DNA of 64,000 nt from JACMLD01 sp047602295 (GCA_047602295.1 JASGHP010000001.1:3038001-3102000), one strand, 5' to 3'; shown: positions 42,888 through 51,342, numbered from the stretch's first letter. A program made the numbers and translations. Notes: generated from the letters alone by a model not told the origin.

Positions 42888-43085
42888 AACTGCAGCTAAT
42901 ATTTGGTTTTATGCAAATTGGGCATGATCAGCATGCATCGTCAAATAGCAAATCTAGGCTGTGGTTCTGGCTGGCCAAACAACTTTGAGCTTTAGTTCTT
43001 AAATTCAACATTTTTAATCAGCAACGGTTGTGGGCAGACGGGATTCTAATTTCCGACATCGGCAATATCTGCTCGTTGCCCGTAA
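42888..43085 (+). repeat. Spacer E3, partial homologue of E1/E2
   Basis: The block at 43017-43053 (ATCAGCAACGGTTGTGGGCA then GACGGGATTCTAATTT) matches E2 at 42197-42231 and E1. The left end GCAGCTAATATTTGGTTTTA and the right end GCTCGTTGCCCG are more diverged from the E pattern. Confidence 0.55.
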
Positions 43086-43098
43086 TATTAAAATAACC

Positions 43099-43938
43099 AT
43101 GCGTTCAATTTCTGTATTTCTATTAGGACTTTCCCTTTTTAGTTGTAATTCTAAAAACTCGATAATGACAGAGAAAGAGTTTGCGAAATTATATTTAGAC
43201 TCATTAAGCAAAAAGTACCCGTCTGTAAAATTCGAATTGAACCCTGACTTGGCAATCACGGCAAAAAAAGGAGACTTAGACTACAAGTACTATATCGACA
43301 ATGCTTTTATCGCTTATAAAGCAGAACCCGACTCTATTAGTGAAATTATTAGCAGGTATGTGGCTTCAACAACAGACTTGTATGCAAACAAAAAGGGGGT
43401 AAATGTTGATAATGTGGTTCCTGTAATAAAGCCTGTTGAGTACTTAGAGGAAATAAACTCTTTAAATAAAGACGGCAAATCATTTCCAATGATTACCGAA
43501 AAGTACAACGACCAATTAATAATTGCCTATGCTGAAGATTCTAAAAATAGCATCAGGTATTTGACTGAAAGTGATTTTAAGGCTCTTTCAATTTCAAGGG
43601 ACACATTAAAGTCGATTGCTTTAAGAAACTTTGACAAAATAATACCGAACATTCAAAGGCAGGGTGGCAATGGCTTATTTATGGTGACGGCTGGCGGTGA
43701 TTATGAAGCCAGCTTAATTCTGTTATCTTCCATTTGGACAAAAGAAAACTTTCCTGTTGACGGCGATTTCATTGTTGCAATTCCTAACAGAGACATGCTA
43801 ATGATTACGGGCAGCAAAAACAAAACCGGAATCGCCAAAATAAAAGAGATTGTTGCTGACTCGTATAAGACAGGGAATTACCAAGTGTCTGATCAATTAT
43901 ATAAGTGGACGGGAAACAAATTTGAAAAGTATGACTAA
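43099..43938 (+). CDS. DUF1444 (YtpQ-like) lipoprotein
   Basis: The ATG at 43099 begins a lipoprotein signal (MRSISVFLLGLSLFSCNSKN, lipobox LFSC). The longer open frame upstream is spacer sequence. The mature part has the DUF1444 landmarks VVPVIKPVEYLEEI, DQLIIAYAEDSKNSIRYLTE and LKSIALRNFDKI. Firmicute members such as YtpQ have no signal peptide, so a surface or periplasmic version is uncommon in my experience. Function is unknown. It is a single-gene unit flanked by spacers E3 and E4. Confidence 0.8.
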   Translation: MRSISVFLLGLSLFSCNSKNSIMTEKEFAKLYLDSLSKKYPSVKFELNPDLAITAKKGDLDYKYYIDNAFIAYKAEPDSISEIISRYVASTTDLYANKKGVNVDNVVPVIKPVEYLEEINSLNKDGKSFPMITEKYNDQLIIAYAEDSKNSIRYLTESDFKALSISRDTLKSIALRNFDKIIPNIQRQGGNGLFMVTAGGDYEASLILLSSIWTKENFPVDGDFIVAIPNRDMLMITGSKNKTGIAKIKEIVADSYKTGNYQVSDQLYKWTGNKFEKYD

Positions 43939-43940
43939 TA

Positions 43941-44025
43941 CTACGGACAACATAGGTGCGGAACAAGTTGTGCTGTGGAGGATCGTTTTAAAAAAGAGAT
44001 TTGAGTAAGTTAGCAAGCCGTAAGC
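43941..44025 (+). repeat. attC-like spacer E4
   Basis: It starts CTACGGACAACATAGGTGCG and ends GTTAGCAAGCCGTAAGCGCT. The inner block GGAACAAGTTGTGCTGTGG (43960-43978) recurs near 48423-48441. Confidence 0.6.
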
Positions 44026-44048
44026 GCTAAAAACAATTAACCAGGTAA

Positions 44049-44561
44049 ATGCAGACATCGTTACGACTAACGTTAATATTGGCCCTCACAATTATTGCGG
44101 GTTGTAAATCTGAATTAAACGAGAAGGAACTAATTAACAAATTCTATCAAAATAAACCAGCCTTCGATTCTATTGTGTATTTGGCGCAACATGACAGAAC
44201 GCTTGACTCGGCTTTGCGAATAGGAGCGGACAACGGTTTGCCAGCTATACAATTTTCCTATCCCCAAATATTTTGGTTAATTACAAGTTCGGGCATTACA
44301 CATGTATCCTCTCATGCAAATATCTACAGGCCTTCCGGAAGATGGTATTATTTGAAAACTAACTGGGCCAAAGATTATCCGATCTATTTAATTTATAATT
44401 ATATTGATTACAACTTTAAATCCAACAATGAATTTGTCTTAGATTCATCTGAAAATATAAAAGGGTTCTACAAAATAGATACTAACAAAAACGAAACGTG
44501 GGGACTAGGTAACAAATGGAAAATGTTTCGTCTTGTTAAAGAAATAGAGGTTAAAATGTAG
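44049..44561 (+). CDS. Small lipoprotein of unknown function (170 aa)
   Basis: A type II signal (MQTSLRLTLILALTIIAGC, lipobox IAGC) is followed by a mature part with an Ala/Asn-Asp-rich start (SELNEKELINKFYQNKPAF) and a tryptophan-rich middle (RWYYLKTNWAKDYPIYLIYN, FWLITSSGITHVSSH). I do not recognise a family. It lies between spacers E4 and E5. Confidence 0.75.
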   Translation: MQTSLRLTLILALTIIAGCKSELNEKELINKFYQNKPAFDSIVYLAQHDRTLDSALRIGADNGLPAIQFSYPQIFWLITSSGITHVSSHANIYRPSGRWYYLKTNWAKDYPIYLIYNYIDYNFKSNNEFVLDSSENIKGFYKIDTNKNETWGLGNKWKMFRLVKEIEVKM

Positions 44562-44575
44562 CTTGAAAGATGTAA

Positions 44576-44630
44576 CTGCGTGTAACATTCGATTTTCGGC
44601 CAGGCTAGCGGAACGTTGTAGCAATCACAG
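44576..44630 (+). repeat. Short attC-like spacer E5
   Basis: A 55-bp spacer. Its core from AACATT to GCAATCA matches E12 (49134-49177) at 37 of 44 positions. It has the left GTGTAAC box and the right AACGTTGTAG box. Confidence 0.7.
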
Positions 44631-44644
44631 TTTATAGGTAGATA

Positions 44645-45163
44645 ATGAATAGAATTAAATTTATACTTCTTTTACTTGTCGTATTTGTCTTGGCAATTAC
44701 TATAGCTATTGACTATGAAAATAGCTATAGAGTTCTGGTTCGCTTTTTCTTTAAATATTTTCAGGGGTACAAAATTAAATTCGTAGGGAAAAACTTCCAC
44801 TTATTCGCAAGCCCATATTTTGTTGTTGCGTTCGGTCTGTTTTCTGTTTTGTTGACGATGTTTTTGTATAGACAAAGTAATAAAAGGAGATTTTATTATT
44901 TAGGTTTAACGATTGTTCTTTTTTTTGTCACCACAATTACAACAACTTATATTGATAGCTTTGGTAAAGTTGTAGCATGTACAACTTGCCAAGACGGAAT
45001 AAGAAGTTTGCATTTCAACGCTGTTAATTATAACTTTCATTTTATCACAAGTTTAGTAGTTGGGCTATTGCCATTACTTTGGACTTTTCTTAAAAGCAAA
45101 AGTTCAAAACAACGACAGAGAAAACCTGACTACAACATTGGTATTGTCAATAGTGGGACTTGA
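44645..45163 (+). CDS. Membrane protein of unknown function (172 aa)
   Basis: Four hydrophobic segments are visible: near the start (FILLLLVVFVLAITIAI), around 55-75 (YFVVAFGLFSVLLTMFLY), around 82-100 (YLGLTIVLFFVTTITTTYI), and near 132-150. A short CTTCQDG turn separates the last two. The C-terminus is basic. The family is not recognised. It follows the short spacer E5 and precedes the hairpin-rich E6. Confidence 0.75.
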   Translation: MNRIKFILLLLVVFVLAITIAIDYENSYRVLVRFFFKYFQGYKIKFVGKNFHLFASPYFVVAFGLFSVLLTMFLYRQSNKRRFYYLGLTIVLFFVTTITTTYIDSFGKVVACTTCQDGIRSLHFNAVNYNFHFITSLVVGLLPLLWTFLKSKSSKQRQRKPDYNIGIVNSGT

Positions 45164-45240
45164 TATTGGTGTAACCGAGCAGCGGCAATGGTGCGACCTT
45201 TTTTTGAAAAGAGATTTGGGTAACTTTCAAAATCAGTTTT

Positions 45241-45345
45241 CATAACTTAGTTCAGTGGCCGGGCAAACGGATGACAAAAGCCAGCCCAGCCTGCCCCGCG
45301 TAACGCATGGCGGGGGCAGCAGGCCGTAAACGGTGTATGAAATTT
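45241..45345 (+). repeat. Spacer E6 with a strong hairpin
   Basis: The left end CATAACTTAGTTCAGTGGCC and the right end GGCAGCAGGCCGTAAACGGT fit the general E pattern loosely. Inside, CTGCCCCGC pairs with GCGGGGGCAG (about 45291-45319), a strong GC stem that could terminate the preceding transcript. Confidence 0.55.
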
Positions 45346-45364
45346 TAAACGAACTTTATAATAA

Positions 45365-45793
45365 ATGAAATCGATAAATCTTATACTTCTTATAGGCATT
45401 TTAATTTCCTGCAATTCTCAGCAGAAAGAAGGAGACTCTTCAAATTCCCAACAAGAAAACACAACAAAGGATTCTCCAATGAATTGTTATCGGTATGCAA
45501 GCGCAACAGATACAATTTCATTGAAATTAATTCATGTAGGAGAATTCATTACCGGACTATTAGTTTATAGTTTAAAAGAAAAAGACAAAAACAAAGGGAC
45601 AATTCAAGGGAATATGCGTGGCGATATTTTAGTTGCCAAATATACATTCATGTCTGAGGGTATTCAATCAACCAGGCAAGTGGCTTTTAAAAAAGAAGGA
45701 AACTCATTTGTAGAAGGATATGGAGATTTTAATTCTTTGGATTCATTGTCATTCAATACTTCTATGAAACTAACAGAGATTGAGTGTCAATAA
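45365..45793 (+). CDS. Small lipoprotein of unknown function (142 aa)
   Basis: A lipoprotein signal with LILISC-type lipobox (MKSINLILLIGILISCNSQQ) leads a Ser/Asn/Gln-rich linker (SSNSQQENTTKD). A compact beta-rich domain follows (CYRYASATDTISLKLIHVGE, GNMRGDILVAKYTFMSEGIQ). No family is recognised. It is flanked by spacers E6 and E7. Confidence 0.75.
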   Translation: MKSINLILLIGILISCNSQQKEGDSSNSQQENTTKDSPMNCYRYASATDTISLKLIHVGEFITGLLVYSLKEKDKNKGTIQGNMRGDILVAKYTFMSEGIQSTRQVAFKKEGNSFVEGYGDFNSLDSLSFNTSMKLTEIECQ

Positions 45794-45796
45794 AAG

Positions 45797-45883
45797 CTTC
45801 ATACAACAAAAGCATTTACGCAATTCGGACGGACATAGTTACTAATTCCCAACCTGCATAAAGCCCTGTACGTTGTACGCAAT
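45797..45883 (+). repeat. attC-like spacer E7
   Basis: It starts TCATACAACAAAAGCATTTA just after the stop and ends AAGCCCTGTACGTTGTACGC. The boxes ATACAAC and GTTGTAC are inverted complements apart from one base. Each is six of seven to the attC R''/R' consensus. Confidence 0.7.
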
Positions 45884-45913
45884 CTATTTGTAACAGTATT
45901 TAACTTGTATTGT

Positions 45914-46471
45914 ATGAAAAGAAATAAATTCATTTTAGGTCTTTTATCATTATCTCCTGTTGCCGCAATGGCAAATTTTAGGTCTTTTTTTCTTCGGGAG
46001 AAGAAAGGGTTTAAGGTTCCCGCGGGAGAATCCAGAAACGGAGAACATCTTAAAATGAAAGGAGTTACACTAAACACCTTAGATTTGAAAGTATCAGGGA
46101 AGGATACAGACGGAGACATAGCCATCTTCGAGCAACTGGGCACAACTCCTAAAGGTGGACCTCCGTTGCACATACATCCTTTTCAGGATGAAATGTTTTA
46201 CGTTATTGACGGTGAGTATCGCTTTCAGGTAGGTGACGACAGTTATGAATTAAAATCCGGAGACACTATTTTTCTTCCCAGGGGAATTAAACACGCATTC
46301 ATTCAATTAACTGAAAAAGGCAAATTAATAATCACCTATCAACCTGCTGGTAAGATTGAAGATTTTTTTAAAACGACAAGCCTATGGACTTCGCCACCTT
46401 CGCAGGATGAAATTTCAAAAGTATTTGAAGATCATGATATGAAGATTGTTGGACCTCCATTAAAAGTTTAA
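45914..46471 (+). CDS. Cupin-domain protein (185 aa)
   Basis: The ATG at 45914 is chosen over an upstream TTG. The protein has a single cupin barrel: the first motif GGPPLHIHPFQDEMFYVIDG carries H86, H88 and E93, and the second motif KSGDTIFLPRGIKHAF. These residues bind a metal in the family, so a dioxygenase, isomerase or sensor role is possible. The N-terminus (MKRNKFILGLLSLSPVAAMA) could be a signal peptide or membrane anchor, which is less common for cupins. The gap after it (46472-46517) is too short to show full spacer structure. Confidence 0.85.
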   Translation: MKRNKFILGLLSLSPVAAMANFRSFFLREKKGFKVPAGESRNGEHLKMKGVTLNTLDLKVSGKDTDGDIAIFEQLGTTPKGGPPLHIHPFQDEMFYVIDGEYRFQVGDDSYELKSGDTIFLPRGIKHAFIQLTEKGKLIITYQPAGKIEDFFKTTSLWTSPPSQDEISKVFEDHDMKIVGPPLKV

Positions 46472-46517
46472 GCGGCAACCAAATAGCAGCATCACATTCA
46501 AAATATTAAGACACGAA

Positions 46518-47051
46518 ATGCCAAAATGTTTATGTAATCTATATACAGATATTTCAGACAGGCCATCACTAAACAACAGAGGTCATGAAACAAAAAAAAT
46601 CATTAAGTCCCTGACACTAATTGCGACTCATTCCGGAAAGGAGCATGAACTTTATAAATGTTCATTATGTGGACAATATTGGCAAAGAAGCTTAGACTGG
46701 ATTCGTGGAAATAAACCTTATGTTTTTAAAGTTCCCGACACACTGGAGACTGAATGGTTAGTTAAGCCTTTTGTTCAACCTGACGATTTATTTAATCGCA
46801 TTGCAGTTATACAACAATACTTAGGACGAGCAACTTTTGAAGAGACAGCAGATGTATGCCGAAAAGATGGTTGCTCAAATCATGCTATTAAACTAAGTGT
46901 CTTGTGTGCATTTCATCACATGGAGAGTTTAGGACTAAAAAGCAAAATGACTGATGAGTTTACCTGGTTTGCGCCATACCTCAAAAACAATTATGAATTC
47001 GGGATTGATCAATTAAAGGCTTTACCGAATTATAAAGCACTGGCCAATTAA
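46518..47051 (+). CDS. Unrecognised cysteine-rich protein (177 aa)
   Basis: The protein starts MPKCLCNLYTDISDRPSLNN and carries several Cys/His sites (CLC, CSLCGQYW, VCRKDGCSNH, LCAFHHME) that suggest zinc binding. The C-terminal third has WFAPYLKNNYEFGIDQLKAL. There is no signal peptide. The function is not recognised. It is seven bases upstream of the TPR lipoprotein gene, so those two probably share a transcript. Confidence 0.7.
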   Translation: MPKCLCNLYTDISDRPSLNNRGHETKKIIKSLTLIATHSGKEHELYKCSLCGQYWQRSLDWIRGNKPYVFKVPDTLETEWLVKPFVQPDDLFNRIAVIQQYLGRATFEETADVCRKDGCSNHAIKLSVLCAFHHMESLGLKSKMTDEFTWFAPYLKNNYEFGIDQLKALPNYKALAN

Positions 47052-47057
47052 TCAAAG

Positions 47058-47660
47058 ATGAATTACAGACAAATCATAAATGAGCTATTCACAATATCAA
47101 TCCTCTTGGCTTTTTTTTCATGCAACTATAGTAGCAGACGAAACGATGTGAACAGAAAAGAGGTTGGGCGAAATGGGCTTATTGAGGTAACTATTCAAAG
47201 TTCTAGGTATGATTCAGCGTATCAGGAAGCTTCCGCGTTACTTCAGGAAAATAATACTTCAGAGGCAATTTCGATATATGACAGATTGTGCAAAATCGAA
47301 AATGATAGTTTAAAAACATTCTCTTTTATGGGTTTAGCATCTGCCTATGTAATGGCAGGCGATTACGAAAATGCCATTGAAAATTACAACACATCGATAA
47401 GATTTAACAGTAAGAATGTGGACAGCTATGTTGGTTTAGGGTCAACTTACTCTAGACTCGGGGATTATAGAAAATCAATTGAAAATTATAACAATGCAAA
47501 GAACTTAAACCCCAATTCGGCCGACTGTTATTGGGGGTTAGCTTTAACATACTACGAGCTTAATTTTAAAGACAGTGCTAAGGTATATGCAAAGCAATTT
47601 ATTGAGCTGGAACCACAGTCTAAGTACAGATACCTGGCAGAGAAAATTATAGCGAAATAA
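47058..47660 (+). CDS. TPR-repeat lipoprotein (200 aa)
   Basis: A lipoprotein-like N-terminus (MNYRQIINELFTISILLAFF, lipobox FFSC) precedes three or four tetratricopeptide units: AYVMAGDYENAIENYNTSI, GLGSTYSRLGDYRKSIENYN, and WGLALTYYELNFKDSAKVYA. TPR proteins hold partner proteins. A specific role cannot be read. It lies seven bases after the cysteine-rich gene. Confidence 0.85.
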   Translation: MNYRQIINELFTISILLAFFSCNYSSRRNDVNRKEVGRNGLIEVTIQSSRYDSAYQEASALLQENNTSEAISIYDRLCKIENDSLKTFSFMGLASAYVMAGDYENAIENYNTSIRFNSKNVDSYVGLGSTYSRLGDYRKSIENYNNAKNLNPNSADCYWGLALTYYELNFKDSAKVYAKQFIELEPQSKYRYLAEKIIAK

Positions 47661-47662
47661 AG

Positions 47663-47735
47663 AGCAGGCAACAGTGGGTTTGCTGTTGTATTGGCAGACG
47701 AACATATTTGAGAATTGGCGGTAATTTAAACAGAC
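47663..47735 (+). repeat. Left-end attC-like spacer E10
   Basis: It starts AGCAGGCAACAGTGGGTTTG just after a stop and continues with CTGTTGTATTGGCAGAC, close to the E1 start. The right half is not recognisable, so the element is partial. Confidence 0.6.
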
Positions 47736-47744
47736 ATACTTCAA

Positions 47745-48320
47745 ATGACGGAGCGAGAAAAAATCAAAGAGTATAATTTAATGTTGCAAAAGTATATTCA
47801 CAAAAAGGCTTACGTAAAGCTATTCAGAACTGTTTGCAACAAAGAAAAAAATCTATCGGGTTTTATTTTGGGCATGTCAAAAGGTTTTTTGTTTTTGCAA
47901 CGTGACTATGATTTTATGCTTGACGGTTACGCAATAATCAGGTTAGACGATTTTGATAGTCTTAGACTTTCAAGCTATGAACGAACTCAAAGAAAAATAT
48001 TTAAGGCAGAAGGCATTTTAGACACTTCGTATGGCTTTGCAAAACCATTACCATTGACAAGTTGGGCAGATATTTTAAGAACATTAAAAAATTATGACCT
48101 ACATGTTGTCATTGAAAATATCAACAAAGACTTTCTCGACTTTTGGATTGGCGAAATTAAAACGGTGACAGATAAAAGTGTGAGTATTCATAACTACAAC
48201 CCTGACGGAGAACTTGACAATAAACCAACGAATATTAAATTCGATACCATAAGCACAATAGAATTTGGCGACAGATACTCAAAAGTGTTTCGGAAGTATC
48301 TAAAACAAAAAACGAAATAA
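47745..48320 (+). CDS. Unrecognised cytoplasmic protein with two beta-barrel-like halves (191 aa)
   Basis: The N-terminal half has FILGMSKGFLFLQRDYDFML and GYAIIRLDDFDSLRL. The C-terminal half has FWIGEIKTVTDKSVSIHNYN and NIKFDTISTIEFGDRYSKVF. Both halves look like small Sm/SH3-like barrels, which suggests an internal duplication. I have no further assignment. It precedes an R/hairpin-rich spacer and is not close to another gene. Confidence 0.65.
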   Translation: MTEREKIKEYNLMLQKYIHKKAYVKLFRTVCNKEKNLSGFILGMSKGFLFLQRDYDFMLDGYAIIRLDDFDSLRLSSYERTQRKIFKAEGILDTSYGFAKPLPLTSWADILRTLKNYDLHVVIENINKDFLDFWIGEIKTVTDKSVSIHNYNPDGELDNKPTNIKFDTISTIEFGDRYSKVFRKYLKQKTK

Positions 48321-48598
48321 ACAACCCTCAACTGGCGCAAGTTTAGAATTTTTAAAAAAAAGAAGCTAGCGCAAGGTTTGTGTGGAGGGTACAGAGGGTG
48401 GCTATCTTCCCGACCAAAGTACGGGACAAGTTGTGCTGTTGTGCCTATTGCTTGTCACTTCCAGATTCCTGCCTACACAGGAATGACGACAAACCGTTAA
48501 GCTTTATGTAATCAACTTAAACACGCCAATACCCTCAGCAAGTATCTGGATGTGGTTTATATAAAAACTTATATTTGATAATTAACGGTAATTTTTCT
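48321..48598. repeat. Mixed repeat spacer with hairpin
   Basis: The gap contains an R-like start (GGCGCAAGTTTAG and CTAGCGCAAGG) and a block shared with E4 (GGGACAAGTTGTGCTGTTG near 48423). A hairpin ATTCCTGCCTACACAGGAAT at 48465-48484 is of the widespread 'GGAATGACG' intergenic type. No gene is seen. Confidence 0.6.
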
Positions 48599-49120
48599 AT
48601 GACATTCTACAATTTCAAATATTGGTGGAGGCTTTTTTTATTTGCATTTTTCATCAACGCGTGTGGACAGACCAGCTCTTCTTCAAATACAAATAATAAC
48701 ATTATCCCAGAGAGAATTTCATTTGACACATCAAATATTGCTATCATTCAGTTTGACACATCTGTACATTGGTTATTTGACAGCACTTCTAAACCTTCAG
48801 GTTTAACACAGTCAGACATTTTAGAAATTGACAGTTTATTTGACAAAAGCATTACCGATTATAATGCTAAAGTCAATGAAGCTGCCAAGAAATATTATGC
48901 AATTGATTTGACTAAAAGGAAATACAAGCGACAGTATGTTTGCGCAATTAATAAAGACGGACAAAAAGAAGTTTACATTAATTGTTTTTGTGACACATTT
49001 CAAGATAATTGGAAAAAGTCTTTAGTGCAAGTCGATGATGGAGGGAATTGTTTTTTTAACTTTAAAATTAACTTGACAACAAAAAAATATTTTGATTTTT
49101 TTGTCAACGGCTATGCTTGA
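48599..49120 (+). CDS. Lipoprotein of unknown function (173 aa)
   Basis: I take the ATG at 48599, which begins MTFYNFKYWWRLFLFAFFIN with lipobox INAC. An Asn/Ser-rich linker follows. The mature part has LTQSDILEIDSLFDKSITDY and YINCFCDTFQDNWKKSL, with two cysteines close together (CFC). No family is recognised. The E12 spacer follows it. Confidence 0.72.
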   Translation: MTFYNFKYWWRLFLFAFFINACGQTSSSSNTNNNIIPERISFDTSNIAIIQFDTSVHWLFDSTSKPSGLTQSDILEIDSLFDKSITDYNAKVNEAAKKYYAIDLTKRKYKRQYVCAINKDGQKEVYINCFCDTFQDNWKKSLVQVDDGGNCFFNFKINLTTKKYFDFFVNGYA

Positions 49121-49128
49121 CAAAATTA

Positions 49129-49181
49129 AGGCCAACATTGGGTTTGCGGCCAGGCTGGTGGAACATTGTCGCAATCAACAG
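49129..49181 (+). repeat. Short attC-like spacer E12
   Basis: It starts AGGCCAACATTGGGTTTGCG and runs through GGCCAGGCTGGTGGAACATT to GCAATCA. It is a close relative of E5. It stands about 30 bp before the flavoprotein start. Confidence 0.7.
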
Positions 49182-49208
49182 TTGTTCATTAATTAACTGA
49201 CATATTCT

Positions 49209-50306
49209 ATGGCAGACGTTTTGAAAAAGACAGTATTAATTTCAGGGGCAAGTATTGCCGGACTTACAATGGCTTATTGGTTAAACCGATATGGCTATAA
49301 AGTAACTGTTGTAGAAGTGGCATCGGCACTAAGAAAAGGCGGAGCAGCAATTGACGTGAGAGGTGAAGCGCTGAATACAGCTGAACGAATGGGTGTACTT
49401 GACAAAATAAAAGAAAAGAAAATAACAACAGCTATAGAATTTGTAGACGCCGACAATAATTCTATTGCAAGTATGCCAAATTTTGGTGCTGACAGTTTGA
49501 ATAAGGACATTGAACTAAACAGGGATGATTTGGTAGCAATTATTTATGAAGCTGCAACAACAAATGTTGAATACCTTTTCAATAATCGTATCAAAGCTAT
49601 CAGCCAGGACCATGAAAAAGTAGTTGTCATTTTTAAAGACGGGCAAACAAGGAATTTTGATTATGTTTTTGGTGCAGACGGGCTTCACTCTACCGTAAGA
49701 AAATTGGTTTTTGGAGATGAAAGTCTTTTTAATGATTTCTTTGGAGCGTACTTTGCCATCTTAAAGACAGCTAACAATCTTGAAAAGCTAAATCGTGGAA
49801 GGCTGTATAATCTGCCCAACAAATTAGCCGCAACCAGCGACAATGGGAATTCGTTTGTGTTGTTCAGGTCGCAAAAACTAAACTACGACTATAAAAATGA
49901 TGCAGATTACAAGAAAATATTAATGAACAGTTTCGCAGGTGTCGGTTGGAAAGTTCCCGATATTTTAGAAGCGATGATGGACGCTGAAAATTTGTACTTT
50001 GATGAAGTATGCCAAATTAAAATGCCGTCCTGGACAAAAGGACGTGTAGCATTAATAGGTGATGCTGCACATTGTGCAGGCTTCCCAACAGGTATGGGTA
50101 CAAGTTTGGCAATGCTGGGTGCAACAATCTTAGCCGATGAATTGGAAGCATCAAATGAGGATTACAATGCTGCATTTTCAAAATACAATCATACGTTTAA
50201 GCCTTTTGTAGAAGCTATACAGGCAACGGTAACAAATGGGCTGGATTTTTTAGTTCCTGAAACAGCCGAAAAAATCAGGTTACGCAATGAAATGCTTAAC
50301 GGATAA
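49209..50306 (+). CDS. FAD-dependent monooxygenase (aromatic hydroxylase type)
   Basis: The 365-residue flavoprotein has the FAD-binding Rossmann start VLISGASIAGLTMAYWLNRY, a DG motif (VFGADGLHSTVRK), and the second FAD motif GRVALIGDAAHCAGFPTGMG. This is the class A flavin monooxygenase group that includes aromatic hydroxylases and the TetX enzymes. It may inactivate an antibiotic or hydroxylate a small molecule, but no substrate can be read. It is the last plus-strand gene of the accessory array and ends convergent with a T9SS gene. Confidence 0.9.
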   Translation: MADVLKKTVLISGASIAGLTMAYWLNRYGYKVTVVEVASALRKGGAAIDVRGEALNTAERMGVLDKIKEKKITTAIEFVDADNNSIASMPNFGADSLNKDIELNRDDLVAIIYEAATTNVEYLFNNRIKAISQDHEKVVVIFKDGQTRNFDYVFGADGLHSTVRKLVFGDESLFNDFFGAYFAILKTANNLEKLNRGRLYNLPNKLAATSDNGNSFVLFRSQKLNYDYKNDADYKKILMNSFAGVGWKVPDILEAMMDAENLYFDEVCQIKMPSWTKGRVALIGDAAHCAGFPTGMGTSLAMLGATILADELEASNEDYNAAFSKYNHTFKPFVEAIQATVTNGLDFLVPETAEKIRLRNEMLNG

Positions 50307-50316
50307 AAGCAACCAG

Positions 50317-51342
50317 CTACTTCTTTACAAACTTCTCCACCCAAATTTTATTCCCCTGTATATACTGCACCACGTATAGTCCGGGCAGCCAGTTGTAAAC
50401 ATTCATTGAAACAGTTGTATTGTTGACCGGCTGATTCACCAATGTTTTTCCTGCCATATCCATTACTCTTAATGAACCATTGCCGGCAAGCCCGCTAATA
50501 TGTAGTATGCCACCCACAGGGTTATCAATTATTCTTGGCGTGGTTGCGCTTTGACTGTCTATCGTTACGATATCAGAAAAAGTTATTTTTCCATTGCTGC
50601 TGACTATTCTTAGCCGGTAATAAAGAAGTCCCGAACTAACAGCATTGGAATAAGAGAATTGATACCTGCTTTGACCGCTGGCTGCAGTGCTGCCGCCCGT
50701 GTTCCAATGCAATCCATCTGTGCTGCCCTGCACTTCATAACGGGTAATATTGATTTCATCAGTTACCGTCCAGTGCAGCAATGCATTGCCGTTGACTGGC
50801 TTGGCTGTGAGTTGTAAATTATTTACCGGTAACACCGTAAGGCAATTTGCAGCACTCAGGTTTTTGGAACCGACCTGGGGATTGCCAAACGTAAACGTTA
50901 GATCAAGCGGCTCCCACAAAATAATGGCTACCGCATAATAGTGGCCGGCCGTTGTCATTACATTAGATTCAAGACCCGGGCCTGTCGGTCCGCCGGGATT
51001 ATAAGAAAGATCGCAACCTACCTGCGTCCACGGGCTGGGGTCAACCGGGCAATTCATGGCCGCAAAAGAAGAGCCCATATCAAATACAAGCCAGTCGAGG
51101 TCTGCAGCACAGGCAAATGTTTGCGTATAATATCCACCCATGTCTGAATAGAAGTATTGCCAGATGGTTTGCTTTCTTGGATAGCCGTTATAGCAACCCC
51201 ATTCGGGGCCGGAAGGTTGATCGGGCTGGCTGCCATCGGTAGTAATAGTATAAGTATCAGCACATCCGAGCGAAACGCACTGTTGGGCAATGCCCGGCAA
51301 AGAAAATGCAATAAAAAGAGCAAAAAGTAGAAACAATCGCAT
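50317..51342 (-). CDS. Type IX secretion cargo protein of unknown enzymatic role
   Basis: The 341-residue protein has a signal peptide (MRLFLLFALFIAFSLPGIAQ) and a Cys-rich first domain. A fibronectin-type segment follows (LLHWTVTDEINITRYEVQGS, then QFSYSNAVSSGLLYYRLRIV). The C-terminal type IX sorting domain ends VYNWLPGLYVVQYIQGNKIW and VEKFVKK. It is exported across the outer membrane and may be anchored on the surface. It lies convergent with the flavoprotein gene at the edge of the accessory array. Confidence 0.88.
   Translation of the reverse strand: MRLFLLFALFIAFSLPGIAQQCVSLGCADTYTITTDGSQPDQPSGPEWGCYNGYPRKQTIWQYFYSDMGGYYTQTFACAADLDWLVFDMGSSFAAMNCPVDPSPWTQVGCDLSYNPGGPTGPGLESNVMTTAGHYYAVAIILWEPLDLTFTFGNPQVGSKNLSAANCLTVLPVNNLQLTAKPVNGNALLHWTVTDEINITRYEVQGSTDGLHWNTGGSTAASGQSRYQFSYSNAVSSGLLYYRLRIVSSNGKITFSDIVTIDSQSATTPRIIDNPVGGILHISGLAGNGSLRVMDMAGKTLVNQPVNNTTVSMNVYNWLPGLYVVQYIQGNKIWVEKFVKK

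Noticed and set aside
38871..49181. Integron integrase gene
   Set aside because: No frame in the window shows tyrosine-recombinase R-H-R-Y motifs; the array, if one, lacks its integrase here.
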